Shown: positions 11,318 through 24,000 of the stretch, one piece after another
Numbering within the stretch: the first letter of the stretch is position 1
How the letters are laid out: each line of letters starts with the position of its first letter
From: Drosophila persimilis
Lineage: Eukaryota > Arthropoda > Insecta > Diptera > Drosophilidae
Assembly (NCBI RefSeq): GCF_003286085.1
Contig: NW_020825357.1
Span: 744,001-808,000, forward strand
Direction of reading: 5' to 3'
Length of the DNA stretch: 64,000 bases
Program-made: the position numbers and the translations under genes
Notes under the pieces: model-generated
The model's database searches: none
Seen by the model: only the letters and a program-made list of their open reading frames with translations
What the model was told of the DNA's origin: nothing

Positions 11318-13388
11318 TCATCCTCCTGCCGTATTTTTGATGTCGAATAAGGAACCGATCAGTTTCTTATCGCGGCAAGCACAAATTTTCTTGGCCAGAG
11401 CGTCTTCCACGCAATAGGATTCATTGCGGTAGTTCAATCGAGTGATCCCCTCCAATTCAATATCTACATACTTCGCGCTTTTGTCGATTTGGACAATAGA
11501 TCGAAATTTCCCGCCATTCGGTGAGGTAATGAACTCCAATTGATATATACCCATTCTTACGCCATCAGAGCGGCGCTGGCGCTTGGCGCTCAGCAGTTTA
11601 CGGAGGTACATTCGCTGGCAGTCGTCATCCAGTTTCAGCTGAGCCAAATGATCGTTCATTCGATGAATAATCGTTTCGGCCAGTTTCTTGTTGAAGTCAG
11701 TGATGGACACTGGCACAAAGGTCTCGCATGCGCACCATTGATATGGAATGTTGGCATCGTTGCAATCTCTGTTGCTGGGAAGCTCTTCAAAGATGGATCG
11801 GCAATATTTACAAGCATAGTTCGGGTATTTAAGCTGTGGACGAATCTGCTCCAAAATGGATCTGATGCCCATATGGAGATCATAGCCGGAGATAAGACGA
11901 TTCTTGTTGAGCTGAAGAGCGCGTGCCACCTCTGGATAGCGACGACGGTAGTGGGGCGGCAGATAAATATGCAGCATGGGCAGGCGCTCCTCCAGAAAGC
12001 CTGAAAGGTGTTCCGCCAACTCCCCATACCTGGACCCGTGGTCACTGAAGAGTACCACAATGGCCTCGTCGAATAATCCGTACTCCTCGAACTGTTCAAA
12101 GTATTTGACGAAGATCCCATCCAGAGAGTGGGCCCCTCTGGGGTGGTCGTGGGTGAAACTCCTCGTCCAAAAGAGACCAAACAAGGGCTTCGGTGATTCC
12201 CTCACAAAGCGCTGGATCAGCTGCTTGACATAATCAAAGACGTAATCAAGACTTGTCCTCCGCCCAAAGCAGTATTTCTGGCCAAGCCAGTCGAACGTTT
12301 TGACCACATTTTCGAGGATCAGCTGGAATGGACGAAGATAGAAGTCGACCGGCTTCCGTGTAAAGCCCGACTTCAAATAGTTGAATGTCGATTTGGAGGG
12401 AAGGTCCTCCACATATGCAGTCAGGTAGCCGGCATTGCGAAAGTAGTCCCATAAATACACAAAGCAGCTCGGATTGTTTAAGTCACAGTTCTTTGCCCAC
12501 TCTTTTGTGCTGCGACCCGTCAGGACGGCCAGTAGATTTTGCAGGGTGTTGTCTCCCACTTTGTTGTACCCCTCCATCTCATACCAGCCCTGCTGACTGG
12601 TGAACTGCGAGGTGAGAGGCATGGTCCGACGGTAGTTTATCCGGGACATGCTGTCGATGCCAAAGAGGAAGACACTGGGATAGTGGGCGCCGCGCCAGTC
12701 ATCGCTCGTCTCGTTGCGGTCCTCCGGATACTGTGCGAAGGAGAACGCATCGACCTGCACCACTTGCGAGAGGTTCTTCATTTCATTGCACTGAACCACC
12801 ACGCCAAGAAAGTGACGTGGCACAACGAAGTATTCTTCGAAGACTTGAGGACTGTTGGTCCTGGGAAAGAGATCGTCTGGGTAAAGTGGCAGCCGTGGAA
12901 TGCTGGGGCTCTACTCACATGGCAAATGAATCGTTACTTCCAGGAATTACCTCCCGATAGACACAATGCAAATCGCTACTGTCTGCATATTTCGTCTTCA
13001 CGAAATCTTGGTTCACGCGCAGTGTGTAGTGCCTCGCTTTGCGGTCATAGAGAACGCTGAAAAGGTCCTGATCCATTGAACAGACCTTGAGTGGAACTTC
13101 GGACATCACGTCCACTAGTTCGGATTTGAATGGATCGACATAGGGTATCTTGCACCTTGGACTAAATACGAAGAACTTTTTGGCACCACTTTGTGGTTTC
13201 TTCGGTTGGCTTGGTGGCTTCGATGCTCTGCTTGTTTTGGGTGGACTGAAGAGGGTTGTTGGTGGCACATATGTCGTCTCCAATTCGATTATTTGTGGCG
13301 TGTCGGGCGTGTGGTTGAGAATTATGAAGATCAGCAGCAAGACGATGGCACAAACACCGACTATGCGGTTGATATTGTATCGAATCAT
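11318..13388 (-). CDS. DUF229 family protein, copy B (tandem paralogue)
   Basis: 670 residues in two exons: 12,919-13,388 and 11,318-12,860, with a 58-bp intron (12,861-12,918) in the same place and phase as in copy A. It has the same design: short N-terminal anchor (VGVCAIVLLLIFIIL), Pro-rich stalk, and DUF229 core with FGIDSMSR, NLLAVLTGRST and LFSDHGSRYG all intact. It therefore should fold and act like copy A. Differences: the stalk lacks about seven residues after the anchor, a small gap lies after the Cys of the HP/NPSC segment, and the C-terminus ends early after IKNTAGG because the frame has moved relative to copy A (the acidic tail is still readable in the next frame). A minus-strand AATAAA at 11,205-11,210 is the probable polyadenylation signal. 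The 5' half and intron are almost identical to copy A while the 3' part has diverged, which suggests gene conversion. Confidence 0.88.
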
Positions 13389-13774
13389 GATTATTTTAGT
13401 TGTTGTGTGGGAATTTTCTATTATTTTTATTGGGGATTGTATGTGAAGGGAAACGCAGTTCAGAAGTTAGTTTATTTTCATTGTTTAGGAAGGTGTCACT
13501 TTTGCAAATCTCCAGTTGTTGTATTTTCCCCTTCTTTTTTAGGAGGGATCTAGTAGGGAGATCCCGTGGATGACACATTTTGAGTGTTCTTTTCCTTGGC
13601 TAGTACCACCAAAGCGTTGCAAGTACCTCTCTGCATGTAGTTGTATAACATCGCCCATTTTCACCTTCGCCAGTTCTGCTCAGTACAACACCTACATAGG
13701 TATTTGTGCGAGCTCTTGTGCGTAAGATTGAATATTTTGTCTTTAAATTGGCATTCCATATGATGCCATTTCCT
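13389..13774. other. Upstream region of DUF229 copy B
   Basis: It should contain the promoter and 5' UTR of copy B. It shows little similarity to the region upstream of copy A, so the duplicated, homogenised unit appears to stop near the start codon. I see no recognisable core promoter motif and no gene. Confidence 0.4.
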
Positions 13775-13860
13775 AGAGTGTTTTATTGAGAAATTACAGT
13801 GGTTTCTTCTTGCCATTTTCTGTGATGAAGTCTGTGATTTAATGGTGAGAATTCATCCCA
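13775..13860 (-). repeat. Relic resembling the DUF229 gene 3' flank
   Basis: The bases TTTTATTGAGAAATTAC match exactly the DUF229 A 3' flank near 7,669-7,685, including the minus-strand polyadenylation signal, and the following TTCTTGCC..TTTTCTGT also aligns. A GATGAAGTCT match to the 3' flank of copy B (near 11,267) supports homology. I find no DUF229 coding sequence beside it. It reads as the leftover of a further tandem copy. Confidence 0.45.
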
Positions 13861-14399
13861 TCCACTTACTTAATTATTCATTTAAATACGATTTATTCCA
13901 CCACATCTGCATCTGGGATTCATCAATTAATATAATTTAATTTTCCCCTACTTTCCGGAAACGTTGGCTTTTTATCACCTTGGACCACCTTTCCAGTCGT
14001 CTGCTTCCTGCGTTAACTGAAAATCCCCATCAAAACCAGCGATTTCGGGGCAATTAAAAGGTCATGAAACCGTAGACAAAGTGCCGAAGCAGAATTCTCT
14101 TACTAATCCCAGCTATTTGAGCTCTGATTGAATACGGCAATGAAAGGGACAAGTGCTGCGGAAAACTAGGGACAATGACGATTCCACTGATGATGATGAT
14201 GATGATGATGCTCTCCGGATGTGGATGCTTGATGGTGATGGCATAACAATAAACATGAGGGAAAGAGTGTAAAAACAAGCGTTTTCCCCCAACTATCCTT
14301 CATGCCCTGTCCTCCATGTACATCTGGAGAGCAAAAAGACTAAGTATTTTATGGCCAACACTAAAGTCCAAGGCATCAAAATGAAACTTTGTCACTGAG

Positions 14400-15130
14400 A
14401 GGGATTCAGAGCAATTACAAGAACAAGAAAAAGAAGAAAACCAAATGGAAATGGAAATGGCAAATGGCAAATCGAGACAGAGAAAAGCCAGAGCAATACA
14501 CAACTGGGGCATTATGTTCATGTGGCGACAGGACAGGCCCCAACAGGCCCCAACAGACCCCAACAGGCTATTAAAACTTATGCGTAGCTCATATAACACT
14601 TTTAATGCCAATCAAAGTCTCAGCCAAAATTCAACCAAACAAAAAAAAAAAAGAAAAAAAAAACAAAAACCAAAAGATTCGCAGGGAAAATACGCAGCAT
14701 CAAAAACTTTTACCTTTTGTTTCCGAAAATACACACACACACCTATATATATATATTTATTTATATACGAGAATACAATAAAAAGAAAAGAGAAACAAAA
14801 CTACAAGTCGAGGAACGAAGTCGGAAAGTCAAACAAAAGCTCATTGAAAATGGGGAAAAAAAAGGAAAACCAAAAAACAATAAGTGAACGAAAAAGAAAC
14901 AGAAACAGCAACAGAAAGAAAAAGAAAAATAGAAAAAGAATCAAGTGTAATAGAAAGTAAAAGAAAAGCAATAAAGCCAAGGAAACGGCGCAAAGCGAAA
15001 AGAAATTGTCACAAATACAAATAGGAAATTGACGCGGGAAAACAATGAGAGGGAAAATATGACGAGGAGGCCAAACTTTCTTCGGTCGCAAAAAAAAAAA
15101 AAAAAAAAAAAATGGAAAGAAAAGAAAAGA
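14400..15130 (+). other. A- and purine-rich, strand-asymmetric stretch
   Basis: Over about 700 bases the plus strand is strongly A/G biased, with repeated aaaag, gaaaa and cagaaa units, a run of 20 or more A near 15,090-15,111 and only a short CA/TA break near 14,735-14,775. An open frame of 171 codons across it is almost all Lys/Asn/Arg and is not a gene. It may simply be a decayed polypurine tract or the A-rich end of an old retrotransposed sequence. Confidence 0.45.
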
Positions 15131-17162
15131 ATGCCCAAGGGCGACACCGCCTCCGTAGGGGGCGCGGACGTGGGCGTGGTACATCATGTTTACCCATTTT
15201 CCATGTGTTTTCTTGGGGGTTTTTTTTTTGGCTCGTGTAACGAATTTAATCTTTTACGCTAACGCTTTCTGCGGGGGTAGGGGGTAGGGGGTAGGTGCAT
15301 GGAGAATCTGTTAGACTAGGCCCCACACCGCCCCCTCCCCCCCATTGTTGGTGCTTATTTATAGACCTCAAATGGGTGCCCCAGGATGTGGCATTTGTTT
15401 GTAATGACATGTGCGACGGGTGGTGGGGGTGGGGCGACGGGGTCGGATTGCGGATGCCTAAGTAAACAAAAGAGTTATACAGGATGTGGAAACCCGAGAG
15501 ATGAGGTGGGTCACCATCAAAGACCTGATAAAAGCAGCTTAAAAAGCTTTTAACGCATCCAAATAAAAGAAAAACCCCAGAGCAGAGAGGGGCATTGAAA
15601 AGGCTAAACAGAGAGGGGCCCACGGATGATAAAAAAGGGTGATGGCCGACTATGATAGGGTGGTGCTGTGCGGCGGGTAAGTGGAGAAGTTAAACACATA
15701 ATTAATGAAGGGGAGCAAGAGCTCCCACACCCATCCGTGTATTATCGCATTAATTCGTAGTAAATTTGTGTTACATTAACACACACAACCCCGAAGGGGA
15801 ATCTTCCAGAAATTGTCTATTTTTTTTGTTGTATTGTTGTATTTTTTAAAGTTTAATGGCTACCATTTTATTGACTTGTTTATCTGTTATATGGGGGGTG
15901 GCAGTGCCTAAAAACAAATAAATAAATAAACATACACGTACAAATTGTAATTATAATCTCCGGATACGATTTGGGAGTGCTTAAGGTAAATGTTGTTGTT
16001 TGTTTGCTTTTAAATGGAATTTCTCCGAATTAAGTGTCTCACAAATAATTTCATTTTTTTCCGTTTTTATTGCGTTTGTCTGGTTTACGCTTGGTTTTTG
16101 GCCCCCAGGTGGCTCCCAAGTGCAATTAAATTCCCGAATTCCCTGGAAATTTATTCGAGCTGCCACTCAAATATTGTCACAATTTATTTAGCCGCAAACC
16201 TTTCCTCCTTCTGATGTGTCTCAATTGAGAGTTGAGCTCTTGTTCGAGTGCTGATTCACCTTGACCTTGAGTGGCATGGCATTTGGAGTGTTTCTATGCT
16301 CGACATTCTTTGACGCCCCCCCATTGTGGGGCGAGCGAATAATGCGAGACACAATTTCAAGTGGCCAGAGGGGACAAACACAGAAAGAGCCAAAGAGCGA
16401 GAGAGCGATAGAGCGAAAGAGCGAAAGAGAGAGACATTAGAAGTGTGTGGCACTGGGCAAACATTAGGCCCGGACACGCCTCACACGACACCAAAGAGGA
16501 GGAAACTTAAAAGAAAAAAAGGGAAACAAACAGTGCACGACATTCGGACGGTGGGATACCCCCTAATCGTATGCAAAGAAGCACTTTCAAGCAACAGATT
16601 CGTTCCTTTCGTTCCTGTTACTTCCACACGAATGACACGCCCCCACCAACCCACCCCACCCGTACCCGTGCCCCAGCGCCTATTGGTTGTGTGAAGGACA
16701 TACATATGTATGAGAAATGCCAGCGAAGATAATAATAAAATAATGGAGCAGCACGAAGGTGTCGCACAAGTAGAACGCATAAAGCTGTAAGCAAAATCGC
16801 AAGGCGAACAGAATGCATATTGATAAATTCCGGAACAAAAGAATCCAGAGGAAGCTGCATTCGAAATGCGAATACGAATACGAGTGCCAATCCGGCCGGG
16901 GTTCAGCCTCTTGCCCCCCTTTTCCACCGAAGCATACAACTCTGAGGCTCTGACTCCGACTCCGGCTCCGGCTCCGGCTTCGACCTGAGTTTGACTCTGA
17001 CTTCAACAGATTCTGATGGCTGCTGGATGCGGATCTCTTTCTGAACGCGTTTGCCTGCATATTGATTGAATGCAACTGTCGTACATGCCAATGCCATAAA
17101 CAAGCTGCAGCAGCAGCTGGAGCTGCAAGCTGGAGGAAAGCAAAGGCTGCCGTTGGGCGCCG

Positions 17163-17238
17163 GATAGACAGCAGCCCCAGCCCCAGCCCCAGCCCCAGCC
17201 CCAGCTCCAGCCCCAGCTCCAGCTCCAGCACCAGTCCC
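17163..17238. repeat. CCCCAG/CTCCAG minisatellite
   Basis: About twelve copies of a 6-bp unit, ccccag, with interspersed ctccag variants towards the right end. Both strands are open through it (Gly/Ala or Ser/Trp repeats), which explains the long but meaningless frames here. Confidence 0.85.
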
Positions 17239-20200
17239 TGACCCGCTCTCGAGAGTGCAATGCAAAAATTTTGATGCAAAAATGCCAAGATGAGTCATGT
17301 CGCCTCGCATCGAGGTTAAAACTGGTAGATTTTCTGCTTTTTTCCATACACTGCCAAGTGCGTACAGGTATGATATGGGGGATATGTTGAAATTTTTGGA
17401 AAATATCCGCATCTTGCTAGAAATTCAATCAGTTTAGAGTCAAAGCTTATAAAGAAAAGCATGAGAAATGGAATATTGAAGGATGAAAAGTGTATCTCCA
17501 TTTCGGTTTCAATCAAGCAATCAAACGGTTTTTTTTTCTTTTTGCTCCCAGCAGCTAGGCTCCAATCCTCCAATCCTGGCGGATGGTTCCCTCCCATCCG
17601 CAGCCCGACATTGCTTTATGCTTCGGTTCTGCACACACACACACACATACACATACATATGCGCATTGTATATGTATGTACCTTCAGATCAGTCTGTACC
17701 CCGGTCCCCCTGTCCCCCCCGGTCCCTCCGTCTGTCTGGTTTTGTGAAATATGGCATAGGCAAAATGCTTAGCGTAGCGTAGCGTCCTCCGACAAGAAGG
17801 CAAAGCGCGAACGGTATTTTGAGCTGCCGATAAGACCTCTGCTGTTGCCGCTGCTGCCTCCCTCTCTGTGTGTGTGTGTGTGTGTGCATATTATTAATGT
17901 ATGTGTGTCAAACAATGCAGCTGCAGATGAACCGAACCATCCGCATAGCAAAAGGGAAGCTCAAAGTTCAAACGATTTTTGCAAATTATTTGCAAACAGT
18001 TGAACTTTTGACGTTGATTTTTGCATGGCAAACTGTTATTGTTGTTTGTCTGGTAATTGCTATGCCAAGAGTGGTGGTGGTGGTGGGGGGGGATACGAGC
18101 ATATGTATGTATGGATTGAGGTTGCACTTGGCAATATGTCAGCGGCTTATCGCTTCATTATGCTGACTTGACAAGGCACCCATAGTCCTCCCTCTCTGGC
18201 TTAATGAAAGCCCAGCAGCGAGACTGCATTGTCTCCCCCACCCCCACCCCATCCCACCCCACCTATTTGACTAAATGACAACCATCCCTATCCCCATTCG
18301 CAGCAGCCTCCTCTGCTCTTATATTCTTGATTTCCTTTCAGAATCGTATGCGAAAGGCGACAGAAAATCCTTATGCCCTTTGTAGTAGGGCTTTTTCATA
18401 AAACGCAGACAGAAAGCGCAGATCGAAAGGAGACGAGGAAGGTAGGTGAGAGAGTTTGTAGCAATGTCTGAGTAGTTTGTAATATTAATTTTTGATAAAA
18501 GCGAGACGCTGGAGAGGAGACGAGACGAGACGAGGAACCTGCGTGAGATGTCTGCAATCTGATGAGAACGATGCTGCTGCTGCTTTTGGTGGCAAAGGAT
18601 TTGACAAGGATTGACAAATGGAAAACGGATAACGGAAAACAGGTGGAATGGAAGCATAATCATCAGTTTGGCCCAGAGCGGACTTATCGAACAACAGCTG
18701 CAATCATCCCGCACAGAGCCACTTACGGGATAAGCGCGGCCACTGCTGCAGGGACTACATCAAAGGAGCACGTCACACAAGAGACTCGTCGCTTAATTAT
18801 CTCAATGCAAATCCCTCTTACTGCTATATCCAAGGATTTACGCTGGTTTTTGGCGCATTTTAGTATGTGATCATAAGGGATAAGTGTTGGAAGCTGCCAA
18901 GCCTTTTCAGTGGCTCTCTCTGCAAGATTTCTCCGTTGTTCGACTTTAATATAGGTCTTGATGGTTTAATGTGCAAGGTTTGAGGAATAACCCTCACAGA
19001 ACAAGGTCCCAAGAGATCCGATACGATCTGGAACGGCGTGAAACCCATCCTAGTGGATGGGCCTTCAAATAAGTCTCAGACCTGAGCTGCGCCTCCAGAA
19101 AGTTTAGCATCGAAACTCAGCAAGCCACTGAAATGGATGGAACAGAGCTTCCATAGTATCTATCAAGCTTAGCCCTGGCTTCAGTGGTGCTTTCTTTCCC
19201 CAAGAAATAAATACCCAGCGAGCACACCATTTTGTCTTCAAATTACCAGAAAGCCAGCTATCAATGGCGCAGCTCCTTCAAACTTCTTCAGGAATCAGCT
19301 AATGGATGGCTTGTTAAGGGGCGGACCTATTGTCCGGCAATGCGGACTTCACTAAGCACTAAGATAAACGAGGAGGACGAGCTTACGCATGGTATAAGGA
19401 TACTAGGGCCCCTGATCCCTCGCGACACCAGATTACAATAAAATATTACAAAAAATGTCTTAGCTATTGAATTTATTTCGATAGACTACTGTTACGATTT
19501 TTACCGAGCTACCGAGCTCCAGCCGCTCCAGAGAAACGATAGAGGACTGGTGATGGTGGTCTGTGGTAGCTGTGGTCCAGGTAAGAGTCGCACTGCCCTC
19601 GAAATCCTATTCCGAAAGTCTTTTTGATCTACAGAACCGCAAAAACATAATTAGATGGTGCTTCTGCCTCTGCTGCTGGCCCCGAGCAAAATATGCCTGG
19701 ATGCCTCATATAGTGGCAATACAACAGCTTCTCGTGCAGGCGGGCCGGGCCGGGCCTTTGACCCCGTCATCAGTCAGCATCATCATCGACCCAAAATCAA
19801 ACTTTGCAGACGCTTCCCCTCCCCCCTCCACCCCCGCTGGCACACGTTGTTCGTTTTTCCAGCATTTCCTTTTCAATTAATTTTTATTAAAAACCTTTTC
19901 TCTCTCTCTTTTTTCTTTCTTCTATGCGTCTTTCACCTATACGCCCAGAGAGGAAATCAATAGCAGACTTTGTTAACTGAAGCGTGTAATAAAACTTTTC
20001 TTTTTTCCTGACCAACCCAACAACAACAACAACAATCGCAGAAGAGTCGGAGAGAAAAAAACGTAGCAAAAATTGGCATATTAATTTTTTTTTCTCAACT
20101 TTATTTAAGCGTTTCTTTTCGTGATATTTTTTTTTTTGTCTCTCGCTTTTCTCTAATAAAGTTCATTAGAAGCCAGGCAGGACGACGACGCTTTGTTTTA

Positions 20201-23200
20201 ATTATGCAAAAGGCAGGAGACAGATACCAGGGCGAGGAGGAGAAGGAGGAGGAGGAGGAGGCTGCAGCCAGTTTTAAGTTTTTCAAAATTAAATTAATTA
20301 CGCGGCCAAGCAATTAAGAAAACTGTCCCCAGCACTGACCCAGAGGGACACAGAGAGAGAGACAGAGATACGACAAATAGATAAGTTTCGGAACACGGAG
20401 ATAATAGTTTTCGGTGCAGAAAGGACGAAAGGACTCCAGGCTGGAATCCAGTCATGGGTTTAATGAGTCACCGCCAGTGCTGCCGTTCATTAGGTGAAAA
20501 TTGTTGAAAATTGTTGAACGTTTTCAAGGAATTTGCAGAAATTAAGCGGACAGAGTAATGGATAATGATGGATCTGCATTACACCCAGTCCCCCCCTTAT
20601 GAGGCGTACTTATAGGAAGAATGAGAGGTAAATGCCCGTGAAGATCTGATACTCCACATTTGGAGGTCATCTTGAGGATAGTTCTCTTTTGAATAGGACT
20701 CAATGGAATCCCCAGGAAGAAGAGACAAATGAATCATGCCTGTAAAATGAAATAGATGAAATAAAACAAATGTTTGGGTGGTAGAGCCAGTAACTCTGGA
20801 AACAAAAATTATACCGTTGAAATTCTGTGTCGCATTCTTTATGGAATAGTAGCCGCAGAGCCTCTTCCTGAAGCTTCCTGAAACCCTGCAAACGATTCAG
20901 ATTCATCCTGAAATTACTTGGATAATCCATTAAAGCCCCCGGTAATCCCTGTTACCTGAACAGCCCTCAGAGCCACCCCACCCCCCGCCAAGACCCATCC
21001 TGGACGAGCCGACTGTTTGCCTGATTTTTAATTCATCAACAAGTTGAGGACGAAGGACGAAGGACGCTCGCTCGCTCGCATGCCCTCGGCTTTTGGGCTC
21101 GCAACAATCCGATACATCTTCGTCACAAAGGCGCCTACATAAAGGAGAGCGCGAAGCAGGGCTTCCAGGGGGGGGGGGCTTCCAGGAGGGTGACGGTAAC
21201 GCATCGAAGGATATGCCCACATAGGGTAGGCGCTCCTGCCCACACGCCTTTTGTGCCCGGCCCACGGCAAATGAACAGCACAAGACAAAGCTGCGGCCCC
21301 CAGACAAAAGCCAACTACAAAAGATGAGGGGATCCGAGAAGATCCCAGCGACGGGGGAGCGGAAGGGGAGGGGAGGGGAGGGATGGAGCAGAACGGCGCG
21401 ATTCGAGTCGAGTCGAGTCGACGACTGTGCAACAATTCGACGAAGGACATGTCAATTTTCATTACAAACAAAAAGCAAAAAGGCTCGCGTAATGCCCCAA
21501 CAAGCCCCCTTGCCCCCCAGCTCTTTGCAGCTCCCTCATTCACCATTTTGCTCTACATCTGTGTCAGGGCAAAAGTTACACTCCATGATTAAGGTGGCTT
21601 TAAAAAGGATGTCCCCTCCCCATACGGCGCCCCCGCCCCGGCACCCACCCACTGTGGTCCATAAGTCATTCCCACAAATCAGAGAATCTCCCCGCCTCGG
21701 GCGGTGTTCGGGCATTAGTCAATGAATGGATGTAGGATGTGACGTAGGTAGTTTCCTTCATGCCTCACTGCCGATGCCCCGATGTTTGCATAATCTTTAC
21801 GGTATGCCCTCGGGCTGAGTGCGCCAGATTAGTGATTAATTAGAGGTGGCTTGCAAAGCGGTAAGATGGGTTTCTTAAAAACTAATTTGAATCTTTAAAT
21901 CTCAAACGGCTCACAACAATTTCCTTAAGTCGAAAACTAACCAAAATTAGTCAGCAGAAACAACAGGCCCCGAAAGCCTCCGAAAGGTCTGAACCCTAGC
22001 CCAATTTGCTGCTGACATGGACACGCCCCCAACTCAACAGATCCACCTACGCCCCGCACCGCACCGCAAGGCCCCACCCCACCCCGCCCCGCCCCGCCCT
22101 ACTGTTTAACAAACTTCTGTTAACTAAAAAAAAAAAACCCCCCCGAACGAACTTTTGCAGCTACTCAAAGTCAACAACTGCAGGGAATGACCCTGTCGAC
22201 AGATGGAGGCTACACCCATGTCACATGGATTGTCAACAAAATGCAACAAATTGGCAAAAAACTTTTCGTATGACCAGCAAAATTAAAACCCCAAGCAAAT
22301 ACTAGGACAACCAGCCAGTCCCTGCCAGTCCCTGCCAGTCCCTGCCCCTGCTGGCACTGAGGGGTTTTGGCACACACAAAAAAGTGACCAACTGCCGAAA
22401 GCAACAAATTCTCGCAGAACAACACGGCCAAAATACTCGCAGAGTCCCACACAGAGTCCCACAGAGCACTGCAGAGCAGAACAGAGCAGAACAGCAAGAA
22501 ATATTCAAGCGCTTTGGATTTTATGCCATTTTATGCAATAGAATAAGCAAAAACAATGCGACCAACAAAAACCGGCCCTTACGACTAACCTGGCCAAAAA
22601 CCAAACAACAACAATTTCTATACAATTTTTTGTTGTTGTTTATCTAATGGCAAGGTAAAATGCAAACTAGTGCAGGTGCCCCCCAGGGTTTTCGGCAGGC
22701 CGATACTCCACCTTCTGGAGCCCACAAGTACAGTGAAGCTACAGTGAATTTCACACATATTTTATTTATAATAAAACTGAAAAAAAAACAACTATCGAAT
22801 TTTTGTAGGGAATGTATAAAATACTTGGAATTTGTTTTTTATAAGAAATATTTCACTCCGCTGACGTTCTATTAGAGCCCTGTCTAGAGCTATTTAGGGC
22901 TTTACTGCAGCTATATCTATGGCAAAGAGGGCGCAGATTTGTTTATTGATTAGGGGGCGAGTATAGTTTTCAAGGGATTGGGGGGGGGGGGCATCGACAG
23001 GTTGGGATTGGGCTTAACCCAAAGCAAAACTATTGCACTGAAAGGGCCCTTAAAGCGCAACCTGGAAATTGTTTATATGATCGATACGATACGATACGAT
23101 ACGGGGGCATATCCATTTGTGTGTTGCAGCACACAACTGGGACGGGCATGGGGGGGGCCCTCGAAAAATATGGGGAAAATGCCAGACACATGCTGCAAAA

Positions 23201-24000
23201 ATCAAATGCGTTGGCAAAATAAAACCAAAGCGAAACACATGAATATGTTTTCAAATTTATCTAAAAATCTGTTTTTATGATAGGCAAGGCCTTAAATTCA
23301 TCAAACAATAAAACAGGCGGGCATTGGAGGTTTTTTAATATTGATTTTAGAGCCATTACAGGTACTGGGATTCTGAGATTCCTCGCAGCCCATTTAAAGC
23401 CCATCCCACCATCGCTTGCATCTTAAGCACGCTGCAAATATTTATGCAAAACAACAAAAGAGTACAAGGAAAATGCAATAAATTATTGGCATTTTCTCGA
23501 TGGGTGGCTAAGCGTGCTTTGGAAGCAATTTTATGCCAACGGGCATTTTCCTGAAGGCCTTCCAGCCGTCGGGGCCTCAAGAAAAATATTTCAGTAATGT
23601 CAACATTCTGGCTCAAGGCTCAAGACATTTTCAGCTTTTTCCAAGTTATATATTTATATATTTATATGTTATATAATATAATCCTTTCACCCTGTCGTGA
23701 TTTTATTATGCCACTCAATCAATGAAAAGTTTCTTCGATTGTTTCGGACAGACCTTTGGAATCAATTTTGAAATTGTAAATAATTGCCATCTTGTGATGC
23801 CATCCTTTGATATTTACATTGAAACGCAAAAGGTGCGTTTCAAATGTGTAGAACAGGCCGGAACGGACTCGAGCTCAAAACGTAAAAACGAAACCGCCGG
23901 AGCAATCGCTACGCTTGTGTGCCAACCCCCGGCTCACTCGCTTTGCTTGCTCGCGCCGATATGAGTAAAATATCGGACGAAGAATAGAGGAATATAGATA

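Larger units (their letters stand above)
13861..24000. other. Non-coding intergenic DNA, first part
   Basis: About 10 kb with no coding region I can support. Contents seen: a gatgatgat run near 14,190-14,210, an A/G-rich stretch (entered separately), a CCCCAG array (entered separately), CA/GT runs near 17,634-17,650 and 17,868-17,886, GA/GAC runs near 16,390-16,432 and 18,510-18,536, a GAGGAG block near 20,235-20,260, a G run near 21,170, a GCCCC block near 22,076-22,096 and a cgatacgata run near 23,081-23,102. Long frames such as the minus one at 16,680-17,288 are translations of these repeats. Long-range enhancers are possible but not visible by eye. Confidence 0.5.

Noticed and set aside
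14445-14960. 171-codon plus-strand Lys-rich frame
   Set aside because: A product of the A-rich stretch; Lys/Asn/Arg monotony, no structure or motif.
16680-17288. 202-codon minus-strand frame
   Set aside because: Largely the translation of the CCCCAG minisatellite and other simple repeats.
18860-19440. Faint resemblance to a retroelement fragment on the minus strand (GFTPFQIVSD-like)
   Set aside because: Only a few residues look integrase-like, and no terminal repeats or neighbouring parts are visible; at most a very old fossil scrap, not callable.
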